Shown here one piece after another: positions 51,210 to 60,552 of a DNA stretch of 62,119 bases. The translations under genes and the position numbers were made by a program. The first letter of the stretch is position 1; each line of letters starts with the position of its first letter. Location of the stretch: contig NZ_JABEQM010000017.1 of NCBI RefSeq assembly GCF_014174155.1, forward strand, positions 1-62,119. Reading direction: 5' to 3'. The stretch is from Gluconacetobacter tumulisoli. GTDB lineage: Bacteria; Pseudomonadota; Alphaproteobacteria; Acetobacterales; Acetobacteraceae. The notes below the pieces were generated by a model. It did no database searches and was not told where the DNA came from. It worked only from the letters and a program-made list of their open reading frames with translations.

Positions 51210-53522
51210 TCACAGCAGCTTGTCCAGCGTGATCGGCAGGTCGCGGATGCGCCGTCCCGTCGCGTTGTAGACGGCATTGGCGACCGCCGCACCGACCCCG
51301 GTGATGCCGATTTCCCCGATGCCGTGCGCGCCAAGCGGCGCATGGGGATCGGGAGAGTCGGTCCAGATCACGTCGATCTGGGGCACGTCCAGATGGACGG
51401 GCACATGATAGTCCGCGAGGCTCGGGTTCATGATCCGGCCCGTGCGCGCGTCAAACAGCGTCTCTTCGGTCAGCGCGAGGCCGAGACCCATGATGATGCC
51501 GCCGCGGAACTGGCTCGCGGCGGTACGGGGATTGAGGACGCGGCCCGCATCGAAGGAGCCAAGAAAGCGGCTGATGCGCGTTTCGCCCGTCACCGCGTTC
51601 ACCCGGACCTCGCAGAACTGCGCGCCATAGGAATGCATCGCGTATTTCTGAACCTCGAGAGGCATCGGCGCTTCGGCCTCGGCCGAGATCTCGTCGCGGT
51701 TCGCGCGTGACAGGATGGAGGCATAGCTCTCGAACCGCTCGGGAAGGCTCCTGTGACCCAGGCCGCCGTCGCGTGCCTCGACATCGCCCGCTCTCAGCCC
51801 GGCCAGCGGCGAATCATTCCCGACGAGCTTCAGCAGCGCCGGAACCAGCTTTTCGCTCGCGGCGGTCACCGCGGCGGCGATGGACGCCGTCTGCGACGAC
51901 CCCCCCGCGATGGTGCCCGGCGGCAGCGCCGTATCGCCATAGGCGAAGGTGACGTGCGCGATGGGCAGGCCGAGCCGGTCGGCCGCGGCCTGCACCTGCA
52001 CGGTGGCGGTGCCCATTCCCATCTCGTGGCTCGCCATCGCGACGCGGGCCTGACCCTCGCGCGTCAGCGTGATCCGTGCGGCGCCCCCGGGCATGCGGTA
52101 ATAGGGATAGGTCGCGGTGGCGACGCCCATGCCGATCAGCCATTCGCCCTCGCGGCGCGCGCGCGGCGTGGGGTTGCGCGCCGACCAGCCGAATCGTTCG
52201 GCACCCCGCGCATAGGCGTCCAGCAGATGCCGCGCCGAAAAGGCGTGGCCCGATGTCGGGTCTTTCACGGGTTCGATCCGGCGCCGCAGTTCGATCGGAT
52301 CCAGCCCCATGCTGTCCGCCAGTTCGTCGATCGCGGATTCCAGCGCGAACGTGCCGATGGATTCCCCCGGTGCGCGCATGAAAGTGTTGGCGACCATGTC
52401 CAGGTCCGCCACCTTCTGCTCCAGCTTGAAGCTGTCGGCGGCATAGAGATGCCGGGCGGGGAAGCTGAACTGTTCGGGGCAATTGTTATAGGCCGTCATG
52501 GCGGCGATCCCGGTGTGGATCAGCGCCGAAAGCGTGCCGTCCGCCCGGGCGCCGAGCGCCACGCGCTGCCGCGTCGTGGTGCGGCCGCCGGAGACGCGGA
52601 ACACGCCTTCGCGCGACAGGGAGACACGGACCGGCCGGCCCGAAAGCCGGGATGCGGCGATCGCCAGGATCTGGTGATTCCACAGCGTCTTGCCGCCGAA
52701 GCCGCCCCCCACGAACGGGGAGAGGATGCGGATCTGTTCTTCCTTCAGACCGAAGATGCCCGCGAGGGTCCAGCGCGTGCCGTTCAGCATCTGGGTCGCG
52801 TCATGGACGACCAGCCGCCCGTCGGCTTCCCACCAGACAGTTGCCGCGTGGGGTTCGATCGCGGCATGGCTGTGGCGCGGGGTATGGTAGGTCCGGTCGA
52901 TTTGATGCGCCGCTTCGGCGAGGGCCGCCTCGGCGTTCCCGATTTCGATCACCGCCGGCTCGCCCAGCACGCTGTCGGGCCGGTGCGCCTGGGCCGTGGC
53001 GGCGTCGAAGGATGTGCTTGCCGTCTCCTTCGTGTACGTGACGCGTACCAGCGTGGCGGCATGGTCCGCCTGTTCCTGGGTTTCGGCCAGGATCACCGCG
53101 ATCGGTTCGCCGTTCCAGTGGATGGTGTCATCCTGCATGACCGGCAGGCTGCTTGCCCCCGCCGCACGGGGATCGGACATGAAGAGGGCGGGCGGCGCCA
53201 TGCGCGGCGCGTTACGGTAGGTCATGACCAGCACGACGCCGGGCACCGCCTGCGTCGCGTCCGTATCGAGGGTCGCGATGCGACCGCGCGCGATCGTCGA
53301 ATAGACCAGCGCCGCATAGACCATGTTCCCGGCCGGTACCTCGGCGGCAAAGCGCGCCTCCCCCTTCACCTTGCGCGGACCATCGATGCGCGGCACGGAA
53401 CTGCCGATCGCACCGTGCCTGCCGATCAGCGGGTCCGGTGTCCCGCCGGGCAGCCAGCGTTCCGGCGCCAGGCCGATGGCGGTCTGCATCAGTTTTTGGG
53501 CGGCATCCCGGATCGTGGTCAT
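51210..53522 (-). CDS. paoC: Molybdenum-cofactor subunit of a PaoABC-type aldehyde oxidoreductase (xanthine dehydrogenase family)
   Basis: 770 residues from the ATG at 53522, which overlaps the FAD-subunit stop by 4 bp; the frame is open to 53648. The cofactor-binding pieces are [20 protein letters not shown] near residue 265, [20 protein letters not shown] near 375, [20 protein letters not shown] and [14 protein letters not shown]. The catalytic Glu lies in [18 protein letters not shown] at the C-terminus. It oxidises aldehydes to carboxylic acids with water as oxygen source, passing electrons to the FAD and Fe-S subunits. No PaoD-type chaperone or cytosine-dinucleotide transferase gene is in the window. 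An isoquinoline or purine substrate cannot be excluded. Confidence 0.87.
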   Translation of the reverse strand: MTTIRDAAQKLMQTAIGLAPERWLPGGTPDPLIGRHGAIGSSVPRIDGPRKVKGEARFAAEVPAGNMVYAALVYSTIARGRIATLDTDATQAVPGVVLVMTYRNAPRMAPPALFMSDPRAAGASSLPVMQDDTIHWNGEPIAVILAETQEQADHAATLVRVTYTKETASTSFDAATAQAHRPDSVLGEPAVIEIGNAEAALAEAAHQIDRTYHTPRHSHAAIEPHAATVWWEADGRLVVHDATQMLNGTRWTLAGIFGLKEEQIRILSPFVGGGFGGKTLWNHQILAIAASRLSGRPVRVSLSREGVFRVSGGRTTTRQRVALGARADGTLSALIHTGIAAMTAYNNCPEQFSFPARHLYAADSFKLEQKVADLDMVANTFMRAPGESIGTFALESAIDELADSMGLDPIELRRRIEPVKDPTSGHAFSARHLLDAYARGAERFGWSARNPTPRARREGEWLIGMGVATATYPYYRMPGGAARITLTREGQARVAMASHEMGMGTATVQVQAAADRLGLPIAHVTFAYGDTALPPGTIAGGSSQTASIAAAVTAASEKLVPALLKLVGNDSPLAGLRAGDVEARDGGLGHRSLPERFESYASILSRANRDEISAEAEAPMPLEVQKYAMHSYGAQFCEVRVNAVTGETRISRFLGSFDAGRVLNPRTAASQFRGGIIMGLGLALTEETLFDARTGRIMNPSLADYHVPVHLDVPQIDVIWTDSPDPHAPLGAHGIGEIGITGVGAAVANAVYNATGRRIRDLPITLDKLL

Positions 53523-54505
53523 GCCGTTTCTCCCGCCAGCTCGTTCAACACGGCGACAATCGTCCGCCTGGCCAGCTCGATCTTGAACCCATTGTCGCGC
53601 AGGGGCGCCGCGTCCGCGAGTTCGGCTTCCGCCGCGGCCCGGAAGCACGCTTCACTCGCCGGCCGACCGCGTAACGCGGCCTCGGCGGCGAATGCCCGCC
53701 ACGGCTTGTGCGCGACGCCGCCCAGGGCCAGGCGCACGTCGCGGACCATCCCATCCCCGGACCGGTCGAGTACTGCCGCAACGGACACCAGGGCGAAGGC
53801 GTAGCTGGCCCGATCGCGCACCTTGCGGTAGGTCGAGCGAACCGCCCAGGGCAGCGGGGGCAGTTCGATCGCGGTGATCAGCTCGCCCGGTTCCAGCAGC
53901 GTCTCGACCTCCGGCCGGCCCATGGGCAGGCGGTGCAGATCGACCAGTGGCAGGGTGCGGGCGCCAGCCGTATTTTCGAGATGGACGACCGCGCCCAGCG
54001 CGGCGAGGGCCACGCACATGTCGGAGGGATGCGTCGCGACACAGGCGGGTGACGCGCCCAGGATCGCATGGGTGCGGTTGAAGCCGTCGATCGCATCGCA
54101 ACCCGCCCCTGGCACGCGTTTGTTGCACCGCGCGGCATCGTCGTAGAAATAGGCGCAGCGCGTCCGCTGGAGGATGTTGCCGCCCACCGTCGCCATGTTT
54201 CGAATCTGCCCGCTGGCGCCGGAAAGAATTGCGCGCGCCAGGACGGGGTAGCGTTCCCGGACCGCCTGATGCTCGGCAACGGCGGTGTTGCGCACCGCCG
54301 CCCCGATCATCAGGCTGCCATCGTCGCGTTCTGCGATCATGCGTGAAAGACCCGTCACGTCGACGAGCCTGTCGGGACGCTCGATCGTCTCGCGCATCAA
54401 ATCGACAAGATTCGTCCCGCCGCCAAGATATTTGGCCCCTTCGGCCATGCCCAGCCCGGTTGCGGTGGCGGCATCGCCCGCGCGGGCGTAGCTGAACGGG
54501 GTCAT
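53519..54505 (-). CDS. paoB: FAD-binding subunit of the PaoABC-type oxidoreductase, with extra [4Fe-4S] motif
   Basis: 328 residues of the CO-dehydrogenase/xanthine-dehydrogenase flavoprotein family. The FAD pocket is seen at [20 protein letters not shown] near residue 30 and [17 protein letters not shown] near residue 105. The following insert, [20 protein letters not shown] followed by Cys, matches the PaoB feature that in E. coli holds an additional [4Fe-4S] cluster, and is the main reason for choosing PaoABC over ordinary xanthine dehydrogenase. It relays electrons from the [2Fe-2S] subunit to an acceptor. Both junctions to its neighbours are 4-bp overlaps. Confidence 0.87.
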   Translation of the reverse strand: MTPFSYARAGDAATATGLGMAEGAKYLGGGTNLVDLMRETIERPDRLVDVTGLSRMIAERDDGSLMIGAAVRNTAVAEHQAVRERYPVLARAILSGASGQIRNMATVGGNILQRTRCAYFYDDAARCNKRVPGAGCDAIDGFNRTHAILGASPACVATHPSDMCVALAALGAVVHLENTAGARTLPLVDLHRLPMGRPEVETLLEPGELITAIELPPLPWAVRSTYRKVRDRASYAFALVSVAAVLDRSGDGMVRDVRLALGGVAHKPWRAFAAEAALRGRPASEACFRAAAEAELADAAPLRDNGFKIELARRTIVAVLNELAGETA

Positions 54506-55011
54506 TCTGCCGCCTCCGCGCTATAGATTTCTGTGATTGCGTCGATGATGCCGTTATGCGCGCCGCAGCGGCATAAATTGCCGCTCATCCGCTCGCGCAG
54601 TTCGTCGCGGGTGGGTGGGATCGTCGTGGCCGCAAGGTCGGCCGTGACGGCGCTGGGCACACCGCGCCCGATTTCAGCCGCCATCCCGATCGCCGAACAG
54701 ATCTGTCCCGGCGTGCAATAGCCGCATTGGAACCCGTCATGGTCGATGAAGGCCTGCTGCAACGGATGAAGCCTGCCGTCGTCGGCCAACCCTTCCACCG
54801 TGCTGATGGACCGGCCTTCATACTGCACGGCCAGCGCCAGGCAGGACAGGATGCGCTCGCCATCCGCCAGCACGGTGCAGGCGCCGCACGCCCCCTGATC
54901 GCAGCCCTTCTTGGTCCCATGCAGTTCGAGATGCTCGCGCAGCAGGTCCAGCAATGAGGTGCGCGGATCCAGCGCGACCTCCATGCCCTGTCCGTTGATG
55001 GTGATGAGCAT
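54502..55011 (-). CDS. paoA: [2Fe-2S] subunit of the PaoABC-type oxidoreductase
   Basis: 169 residues with two iron-sulfur domains. The plant-ferredoxin-like part has [20 protein letters not shown] and a further Cys in RILSCLALA; the helical C-terminal part has [17 protein letters not shown] and [14 protein letters not shown], all eight cysteines in place. Unlike E. coli PaoA there is no twin-arginine leader in front of MLITINGQG, so the complex should stay in the cytoplasm unless the start is upstream. It is the first gene of the operon; the 5' region holds no regulator gene. Confidence 0.87.
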   Translation of the reverse strand: MLITINGQGMEVALDPRTSLLDLLREHLELHGTKKGCDQGACGACTVLADGERILSCLALAVQYEGRSISTVEGLADDGRLHPLQQAFIDHDGFQCGYCTPGQICSAIGMAAEIGRGVPSAVTADLAATTIPPTRDELRERMSGNLCRCGAHNGIIDAITEIYSAEAAE

Positions 55012-55189
55012 GATGCCTACATCCGGAAAGCTGCCGCGATTTTAAAGGAGCGTGCCTGCTCCGGCTATCTGAATCGATGTCACGATCACGCGCCGGTCGC
55101 GGCGCCCGCACTTCGCGTCGCCGGAACGCGCGGCACGGGCAGCGGTTGTCCCCGGGAAAATCATCAGGGCGTCGAACGGCTTTTGCGTG

Positions 55190-55595
55190 GGAACAGGAGA
55201 TCAACCATGAACGTCCTGACCTCAGTCAGGTCATGTGGGAAGAACGTATCCAGGGAGGCGTCGGCAAGACGGAGGCAACGCAGAGCATTCCGGATTTTCC
55301 CTACCATAAATACGCGGAACTGATCGGCCTCCGGGGCATCTATGCGGATGACCCCGCAAAGGTCGGCGCTGCCTGGGACGCGGCATTGTCAGCCGACCGG
55401 CCGGTGACCCTGGAGGCCCGGACGGACCCCAACGTGCCACCGCTGCTGCCGCATATCACGCTGCAACGGGCGAAGGTCTTCCTGTCCATGCTGCCGGAGG
55501 AACCGGAGCGCGGCAGCGTCCTGAAAAACACGACCCGCCAGGTCATGACATCCCTGCTGCCTGCCCCAAAGGAATGGCGACCGGGACATGCATGA
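55190..55595 (+). pseudogene. C-terminal fragment of a ThDP-dependent (pyruvate oxidase-like) enzyme
   Basis: From about 55205 the plus-strand frame reads RPDLSQVMWEERIQGG, IPDFPYHKYAELIGLRGIYA, DPAKVGAAWDAALSADRPVT and VPPLLPHITLQRAKVFLSML. This is the C-terminal portion of the thiamine-binding domain of the pyruvate oxidase/acetolactate synthase-like family. The catalytic N-terminal and central domains and the GDG(X)nN motif are absent. The frame stays open back to an ATG at 55077 but that leader is unrelated Arg-rich sequence. It is a truncated relic; expression as a 172-residue product is possible but it could not bind ThDP. Confidence 0.6.
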
Positions 55596-55693
55596 CCGAC
55601 GGCCGGTCTGCGGGGTTGCATCGGGGGGCGGTCGCAACCCCATGGACGAAGGCTCGTTTCCTCCAGAGGTTCATGACGACGGAGGGAATGACC

Positions 55694-55936
55694 ATGAGAC
55701 ACGCGTCGGAAACGGCCGCCTCGCACCACGGCGACGACGAGAAGCGCCGACCGGCCCCGGGCGTCAGTTCGCCGCCCGAGGCCCGGCCGGACCCCGATGC
55801 GGACGTGCCTCCGTCACCGGAGGAGGAGCCGCAGGATCTGCCGGAACCGCTCACCCTGCCGCAGCATGACGGTCCATCGGACAAGACGGCGTCCGACAGG
55901 ACATCGCGCCGGCATATGGCGGATATCGAAAAATGA
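55694..55936 (+). CDS. Small acidic, proline-rich hypothetical protein
   Basis: 80 residues, very hydrophilic, rich in Asp, Glu, Pro, Ser and Arg (PEARPDPDADVPPSPEEEPQ) with no membrane segment or recognisable fold; it is probably disordered. A strong ribosome site GGAGGG lies 7 bases before the ATG at 55694, which supports a real gene and fixes the start over two upstream in-frame ATGs. It lies 63 bp before the SDR gene and may be transcribed with it. Function unknown. Confidence 0.5.
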   Translation: MRHASETAASHHGDDEKRRPAPGVSSPPEARPDPDADVPPSPEEEPQDLPEPLTLPQHDGPSDKTASDRTSRRHMADIEK

Positions 55937-55999
55937 AGGTCAACCGGATCGCCTTCCACTCGTTCGGCGTGCATTCGCAGCAGACCGCAGGAGACGAAG

Positions 56000-56782
56000 A
56001 TGCCCGTACATGAAACACACCACGGCAATCCGCCGCACGGCCGGATTGAGGACAAGGTTGCCGTGATCACGGGGGCGGCCAACGGCATGGGCCGTGCCAC
56101 GGCGGAACGTTTCGCGGCCGAGGGTGCGCGGCTGGTCCTGGCCGACCTCGATGGGGAGAAGCTGGGAGCCTTCGTCGAGGAAATCGGGGCGGGAGGCAGC
56201 GATGTTGTCGGCGTGCGCGGCGATGTTTCCAGCGAAGCCGACGTCCAGTTCCTGATGTGCGAAGCCGTTCGCCATTTCGGCCGGATCGATATCCTGATCG
56301 CCAATGCCGGCATCATCCCGGAGGCGGATCTGGCCTCGGCCACCGTTGATCTGTGGGATCACACGATGGCTGTCGACGGGCGTGGCATGTTCCTGAGCTG
56401 CAAATATGCGGCGGCCGAGATGGTTAAGGCCGGGAAGGGGGCCATCGTCTGCCTGTCGTCGATTTCCGCGTTCGCGGGTCAGAAGGGCCAGGCCGTCTAC
56501 GGGCCCGCGAAATTCGTGGCGTCCGGGTTGACGAAGCACCTGGCCATCGACCTTGCCGACAAGGGCGTGCGCGTCAATGCCGTTGCCCCGGGTACGATCG
56601 ATACGCCCGCCGTGGCCCAGCTCGGCAAGGAAGGCATCGAAAAGGTGATCTCGATGCATCCCCTCGGCCGGATGGGCAAGCCGGAAGAAGTCGCCAGCGC
56701 GATCCTGTTCCTGGCGTCCGACGAAGCGTCCTTCATCACCGGCGCCGTCCTGCCCGTCGACGGCGGGTATCTCGCCCAGTAA
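56000..56782 (+). CDS. Short-chain dehydrogenase/reductase (classical SDR)
   Basis: 260 residues of the classical SDR family. The cofactor loop is VAVITGAANGMGRATAERFA near residue 20 (GxxxGxG), ILIANAGIIPEADL gives the NAG motif, and the catalytic triad is Ser in LSSISAFAGQ with Tyr and Lys in VYGPAKFVASG near residue 165. An acidic ADLD after the second strand favours NAD over NADP. The C-terminal end ASFITGAVLPVDGGYLAQ is standard. It oxidises an alcohol or reduces a ketone; the substrate is not evident. A poorly conserved first 15 residues suggests that the start may be slightly further in. Confidence 0.88.
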   Translation: MPVHETHHGNPPHGRIEDKVAVITGAANGMGRATAERFAAEGARLVLADLDGEKLGAFVEEIGAGGSDVVGVRGDVSSEADVQFLMCEAVRHFGRIDILIANAGIIPEADLASATVDLWDHTMAVDGRGMFLSCKYAAAEMVKAGKGAIVCLSSISAFAGQKGQAVYGPAKFVASGLTKHLAIDLADKGVRVNAVAPGTIDTPAVAQLGKEGIEKVISMHPLGRMGKPEEVASAILFLASDEASFITGAVLPVDGGYLAQ

Positions 56783-56972
56783 TCAGTCCCGCACCGCCGC
56801 CCGGCAGGTTTTCGCGCATGGCGGCAGCACCCGCGGGGCAGGGGCGATCATTCTCATCTAACGACACAGCAGGATTTCCGAAGGGGCCTGCTCTTTCCGC
56901 CGGCGACGGGCGTGCCGCTCCGGCCATCGGGTCATGCTGTGCCTGACCCAAGACAAGCGAGGAGAAACCGCC

Positions 56973-59396
56973 TTGTTCCCATCGCGATCCACACCTGCCC
57001 TCATACAGATCACGGGGGCTGCGCTGGCCCTCCTCGGCGCGGCTCTCGTGGTTCCGGGCATCTGGCTGATCCTGCTGGGTGACAGCGGTTACTACGCCAT
57101 CGCAGGCGCGCTGACGGTTGTCAGCGGCATTCTGATTGCCATGGGGCGACGCGTGGGGCTCTGGGTCTATGCCGCCATGCTGGCCTATACCCTGGTCTGG
57201 GCCCTGTCGCGGGTAGGCTTGGATGGATGGCGCCTGATGCCGCCGCTGGCCTTGCCGTCCGGCGTCGGCCTGTGGGTTTTCGGCCCCTGGGTCGGGGGGC
57301 GCATGAATGACCCGAATGGCCGCATCCGCGTCAACGCGATCGTGCTCGGCGGCATGGGCGGCTGCGCTGCGTTGTTCGTGTTCATGTTCGCCTGCGGATG
57401 GGCCATCACGGCATCGCGGACCATCCAGCATAATCCCTTCCCAGCGGATCGGGGCGGCGGCACGTTGACGAATGCCGAATCCCTGGCGAACAATGAATGG
57501 CGCTACATGGGGGGTACCTCGGCCGGTGACCGGTTCGGCATCGCGAACCAGATCACGGCGGAAAATGCCCATAATCTCAAGCCCGCATGGGTTTTCCACA
57601 CCGGGGACCTGCCACGGCCCGGCGAGAACGCGCGCGGCCGCGAATTCAGCTTCGAAGCCACACCGCTGAAGATCGGCGACAATCTGGTCTTCTGCACGCC
57701 GCATCGCGATGTCGTGGCGCTGGACGCCACCACCGGAAAGCAGGTGTGGCGCTACAGCCCCGGCGGGAATTACGGACAGAATATCTATCAGGCCTGCCGC
57801 GGGGTTTCCTATTTCGAGGCGCCTGCGGGATCGCCGTGCCCGCATCGCATCATTTCGACGGATTCCGGCTCGCCGCCGACGCTTTTCGCGCTCGATGCCG
57901 ATACCGGCCGCCTTTGCCCGGCCTTCGGCACGAACGGCATCGTCGATCTGCGGCAGGGCATGGGCGTCGTTCCACCGGGATTTCATTTCATCACGTCCCC
58001 ACCGATGGTGATGAATAATCGCATCATGCTCAGCGGCTGGGTCTACGACAACCAAACCGTGGGCGAACCCTCGGGCGTCATCCGCGGCTTCGACGCGACC
58101 ACCGGCCAGCTCGCCTGGGGATGGGACATCGGGCACACGCCGGCCAACCGTTCGCTGAATCCCGGTGAAATCTTCACGCGCGGCACCCCCAATGGCTGGG
58201 GCGTCTATACAGCCGACCCCGGCCTCAACATGGTCTATGTGCCGCTTGGCATCGCCACGCCCGACTATTATGGCGTCAGGCGCCGCCCCTTCGACGAACA
58301 ATATGACACGTCGCTGGTCGCGCTCGACATCACGACGGGCCAGGAACGCTGGCATTTCCAGACCGTCCATCACGACCTGTGGGATTTCGACCTGCCCGTC
58401 GGCCCGTCGCTGGTGGATCTGCCGGACCGCACCGGACAGATGACGCCCGCTCTGGTCCAGACGACCAAACAGGGCGAGCTTTTCGTGCTGGACCGCCGCA
58501 CTGGCAAGCCGTTCTACCGTGTGGAAGAGCGACCGGTGCCGGGAGGCACAATCGCGGACGAACGGTATTCCCGGACGCAGCCCTATTCGCCGGATATGCC
58601 CAACCTGCGCCGGGCCGACCCGTCGACGGACGACCTGTGGGGGATCACGCCGTTCGACCAGATGGCCTGCCGCATCGCCTTCAAGCGCATGAGTTTCCAT
58701 GGCCTGTTCACGCCCCCCAGCCTGCAGGGAACGATCGGCTTCCCGGCGTTCGATGGGGTGGACGACTGGTACGGCGCAACGATCGATCCCACGCGCGGCG
58801 TGCTGTATGTCAACACGACCTACATCCCCTTCACCATGCAGCTCGTCCCGCGCGACAAGGCGGTGAAGGAAGGTCTGTTCAAGCCGTGGACTGATTGGAA
58901 CCAGCCCTATCCCGAACCGGTCTTCACGAATAACCCCGAGCATGGCCTGCCTTACGCCGCCGTCGTCAAGCCCTGGCTGGGTCTCTTCGGGGCCCCGTGC
59001 CTGGTACCGCCCTGGGGCAGGACACAGGCCATCGACCTCGTGCATCATCGGATGATCTGGGAACGCGCCCTGGGCACGACCAGAAATGTCGGCCCGACCA
59101 ATGCCCTGCGCATGCCCATCGGTCTGCCAACCGGCATCTTCAGCATGGGCGGCACGCTGACGACCCCGACCGGGCTGGTCTTCATGGGGGCCACGGCCGA
59201 CCAGGCGTTCCGCGTCCTCGATGGCCGGAATGGGAACATCCTCTATGAGACCGAACTCGACGCCGGCGGCAATGCAACCCCGATGACCTATACGGGCAAG
59301 GACGGGCGGCAGTACGTGGTGCTTGCGGTGGGGGGACATGGCGGCCTTCAGACCCGGAACGGCGATGAGGTCGTCGCTTTCGCCTTGCCGAAATGA
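56973..59396 (+). CDS. gcd: Membrane-bound PQQ-dependent glucose dehydrogenase (glucose/quinate/shikimate family)
   Basis: 807 residues from a TTG at 56973 with GAGGAG 9 bases upstream; an in-frame ATG at 56934 has no ribosome site and sits inside an inverted repeat. The first about 140 residues form five membrane helices (GAALALLGAALVVPGIWLIL onward). The rest is the eight-bladed quinoprotein propeller in the periplasm: EWRYMGGTSAGDRFG, SFEATPLKIGDNLVFCTPHR, GQERWHFQTVHHDLWDFDLP and a C-terminal VVLAVGGHGGLQTRNGDEVV. It oxidises glucose to gluconolactone outside the cell and delivers electrons to ubiquinone. Quinate or another polyol is a possible substrate for members with this layout, but the glucose type is most usual in acetic acid bacteria. 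No pqq genes are present here. Confidence 0.88.
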   Translation: MFPSRSTPALIQITGAALALLGAALVVPGIWLILLGDSGYYAIAGALTVVSGILIAMGRRVGLWVYAAMLAYTLVWALSRVGLDGWRLMPPLALPSGVGLWVFGPWVGGRMNDPNGRIRVNAIVLGGMGGCAALFVFMFACGWAITASRTIQHNPFPADRGGGTLTNAESLANNEWRYMGGTSAGDRFGIANQITAENAHNLKPAWVFHTGDLPRPGENARGREFSFEATPLKIGDNLVFCTPHRDVVALDATTGKQVWRYSPGGNYGQNIYQACRGVSYFEAPAGSPCPHRIISTDSGSPPTLFALDADTGRLCPAFGTNGIVDLRQGMGVVPPGFHFITSPPMVMNNRIMLSGWVYDNQTVGEPSGVIRGFDATTGQLAWGWDIGHTPANRSLNPGEIFTRGTPNGWGVYTADPGLNMVYVPLGIATPDYYGVRRRPFDEQYDTSLVALDITTGQERWHFQTVHHDLWDFDLPVGPSLVDLPDRTGQMTPALVQTTKQGELFVLDRRTGKPFYRVEERPVPGGTIADERYSRTQPYSPDMPNLRRADPSTDDLWGITPFDQMACRIAFKRMSFHGLFTPPSLQGTIGFPAFDGVDDWYGATIDPTRGVLYVNTTYIPFTMQLVPRDKAVKEGLFKPWTDWNQPYPEPVFTNNPEHGLPYAAVVKPWLGLFGAPCLVPPWGRTQAIDLVHHRMIWERALGTTRNVGPTNALRMPIGLPTGIFSMGGTLTTPTGLVFMGATADQAFRVLDGRNGNILYETELDAGGNATPMTYTGKDGRQYVVLAVGGHGGLQTRNGDEVVAFALPK

Positions 59397-59581
59397 GGCG
59401 CGTCAGGCGTGTGGCCGCCGCGGGGCCACCCGCCGGATGAAGCACAGGCCGAGAAGCGCCACGCTGGCGGCCCCGGCTACCCCGACGGTGCGTGACTGAC
59501 GACACGCGCAACCACCCCCGTCGCTGCCCCGGTCAAGCCGCGCGTCGGTGGCACCTGTGCCGCGTGCGTCATCACCAGGGT

Positions 59582-59617
59582 GACAACAGGCGAGCGGGAG
59601 GTGTGCCGCCTGTTGTC
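59582..59617 (-). terminator. 11-bp-stem hairpin between convergent gcd and membrane-protein genes
   Basis: GACAACAGGCG and CGCCTGTTGTC form a perfect 11-bp stem with a 14-nt loop. It begins 12 bp after the stop of the minus-strand membrane-protein gene, with a second weak hairpin nearer the gcd stop (GTGGCC-GGCCAC at about 59411). It probably ends the minus-strand transcript, and may act in both directions. Confidence 0.5.
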
Positions 59618-59629
59618 GGGTGTGCCAGC

Positions 59630-60469
59630 TTAGAAAGCGTCCCTGCGGCGGCCGCCGATCGCGCCGGAAACACAGGATATGAATGCCCCGATCAGCATGG
59701 AAAAGAATGTATAGAGCGCGAACGAAGAGACGGCTTTACGGGTGACGTCGGCGATATGCCTGGCTTTTGCCACGGCGTCCCTCTCGGCGGCGACCGCCTG
59801 ATCCACCCGTTTTCCGGCGTCCTCGGGCGAAATGCCCGTTCGGGTTGCGACCAGCTGGGCCAGGTAATCATGGTCCGCCGGCGTGATTTCGCCGGTGGCA
59901 GCGGTTGCCAGGATGCGTCCGGCTTCGGATTTCACGTCCTGACTGGAGGACGATGTGTCCGGTTGGGTGGTACGAAATAGGGTATCAAGCATGTAGTCGC
60001 TCGGACTCGATGCAGAATGGCTGAGGGCGCCTGCCCCCAGGCCGGCGACCGTTGCAGTGGCACTTTTTCCGATGCCCCCGGCCACCGACCACGCGCTTGA
60101 ACCCGCCAGTCCGACCACGAGCACGGCCGCGACCGCCCAGGCGATGAAACCGGCCGCGGTATCGCGGAACGTGACCTCGCGGCGATGAACGTCACCCGCG
60201 GCCGGGCGCAGCCGACCGGCCAGATATCCTCCGAAGAACGAGGAAACCCACTGGACCACGATCAGCCAGATCGCGGTCACCACGGTAAAGGTCATGCCGG
60301 ATGGGTTGTTTTCGGAAACAGGTGAAACCCACGCGAGGCCAAGACCCGAGCCAAGCGACATCAACATGATGGCCACCGCCGTCGCGACGATGGCACCACC
60401 AAGAACGGCTGCCCACGATATCCCCACGCGTGGGGATATTGCAACCATGTCATCCCTCAATATGGGCAT
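59630..60469 (-). CDS. Small-membrane-domain protein of unknown function (YrzE/PhnA-like hypothetical)
   Basis: 279 residues from the ATG at 60469; the open frame extends further upstream without homology. Hydrophobic segments are SWAAVLGGAIVATAVAIMLM, TVVTAIWLIVVQWVSSFFGG, FIAWAVAAVLVVGLAGSSAW and a last one before the C-terminus (FALYTFFSMLIGAFISCVSG), with about 100 polar residues (ITPADHDYLAQLVATRTGIS) between the last two. Proteins of this layout are common in Acetobacteraceae and other alphaproteobacteria next to stress genes, but have no known function. It lies beside the 23-residue membrane peptide and near the DUF892 gene, a setting typical of envelope or desiccation stress. Confidence 0.65.
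   Translation of the reverse strand: MPILRDDMVAISPRVGISWAAVLGGAIVATAVAIMLMSLGSGLGLAWVSPVSENNPSGMTFTVVTAIWLIVVQWVSSFFGGYLAGRLRPAAGDVHRREVTFRDTAAGFIAWAVAAVLVVGLAGSSAWSVAGGIGKSATATVAGLGAGALSHSASSPSDYMLDTLFRTTQPDTSSSSQDVKSEAGRILATAATGEITPADHDYLAQLVATRTGISPEDAGKRVDQAVAAERDAVAKARHIADVTRKAVSSFALYTFFSMLIGAFISCVSGAIGGRRRDAF
60418..60439. repeat. Perfect 22-bp palindrome inside the membrane-protein gene
   Basis: From 60418 to 60439 the sequence is exactly self-complementary, with arms ATATCCCCACG and CGTGGGGATAT and no loop. It encodes residues 10-17 of the membrane protein (ISPRVGIS), so it is early in the coding region and could form a cruciform or bind a dimeric protein. A perfect palindrome of this length is rarely due to chance. 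Confidence 0.5.
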
Positions 60470-60480
60470 GGCGGACTCTT

Positions 60481-60552
60481 TCAATGATAGAGCAGAAGAA
60501 CGAGAATGATGATCGGAATGGGAATGCCAAGAAGCCACAGCAGAATTGGCAT
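60481..60552 (-). CDS. 23-residue membrane peptide
   Basis: The peptide is one helix: MPILLWLLGIPIPIIILVLL followed by three residues. It starts with an ATG at 60552 behind AAGGAT and ends at the TGA at 60481-60483. Very short open frames with the same WLLGIPIPI core are common near stress genes in proteobacteria, so I take it as real although the length gives little statistical support. It lies 11 bp upstream of the 279-residue membrane-protein gene on the same strand, so both are probably co-transcribed. The upstream in-frame ATG at 60693 adds 47 unrelated residues and is unlikely. Confidence 0.55.
   Translation of the reverse strand: MPILLWLLGIPIPIIILVLLLYH

Noticed and set aside
59403-59650. 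Minus-strand open frame ending in GGGCACRQSRT, a hydrophobic run and an Arg-rich tail, resembling a MYXO-CTERM sorting signal.
   Set aside because: There is no start codon with a ribosome site, the frame runs into the neighbouring gene in another phase, and GC-rich DNA easily produces such tails.
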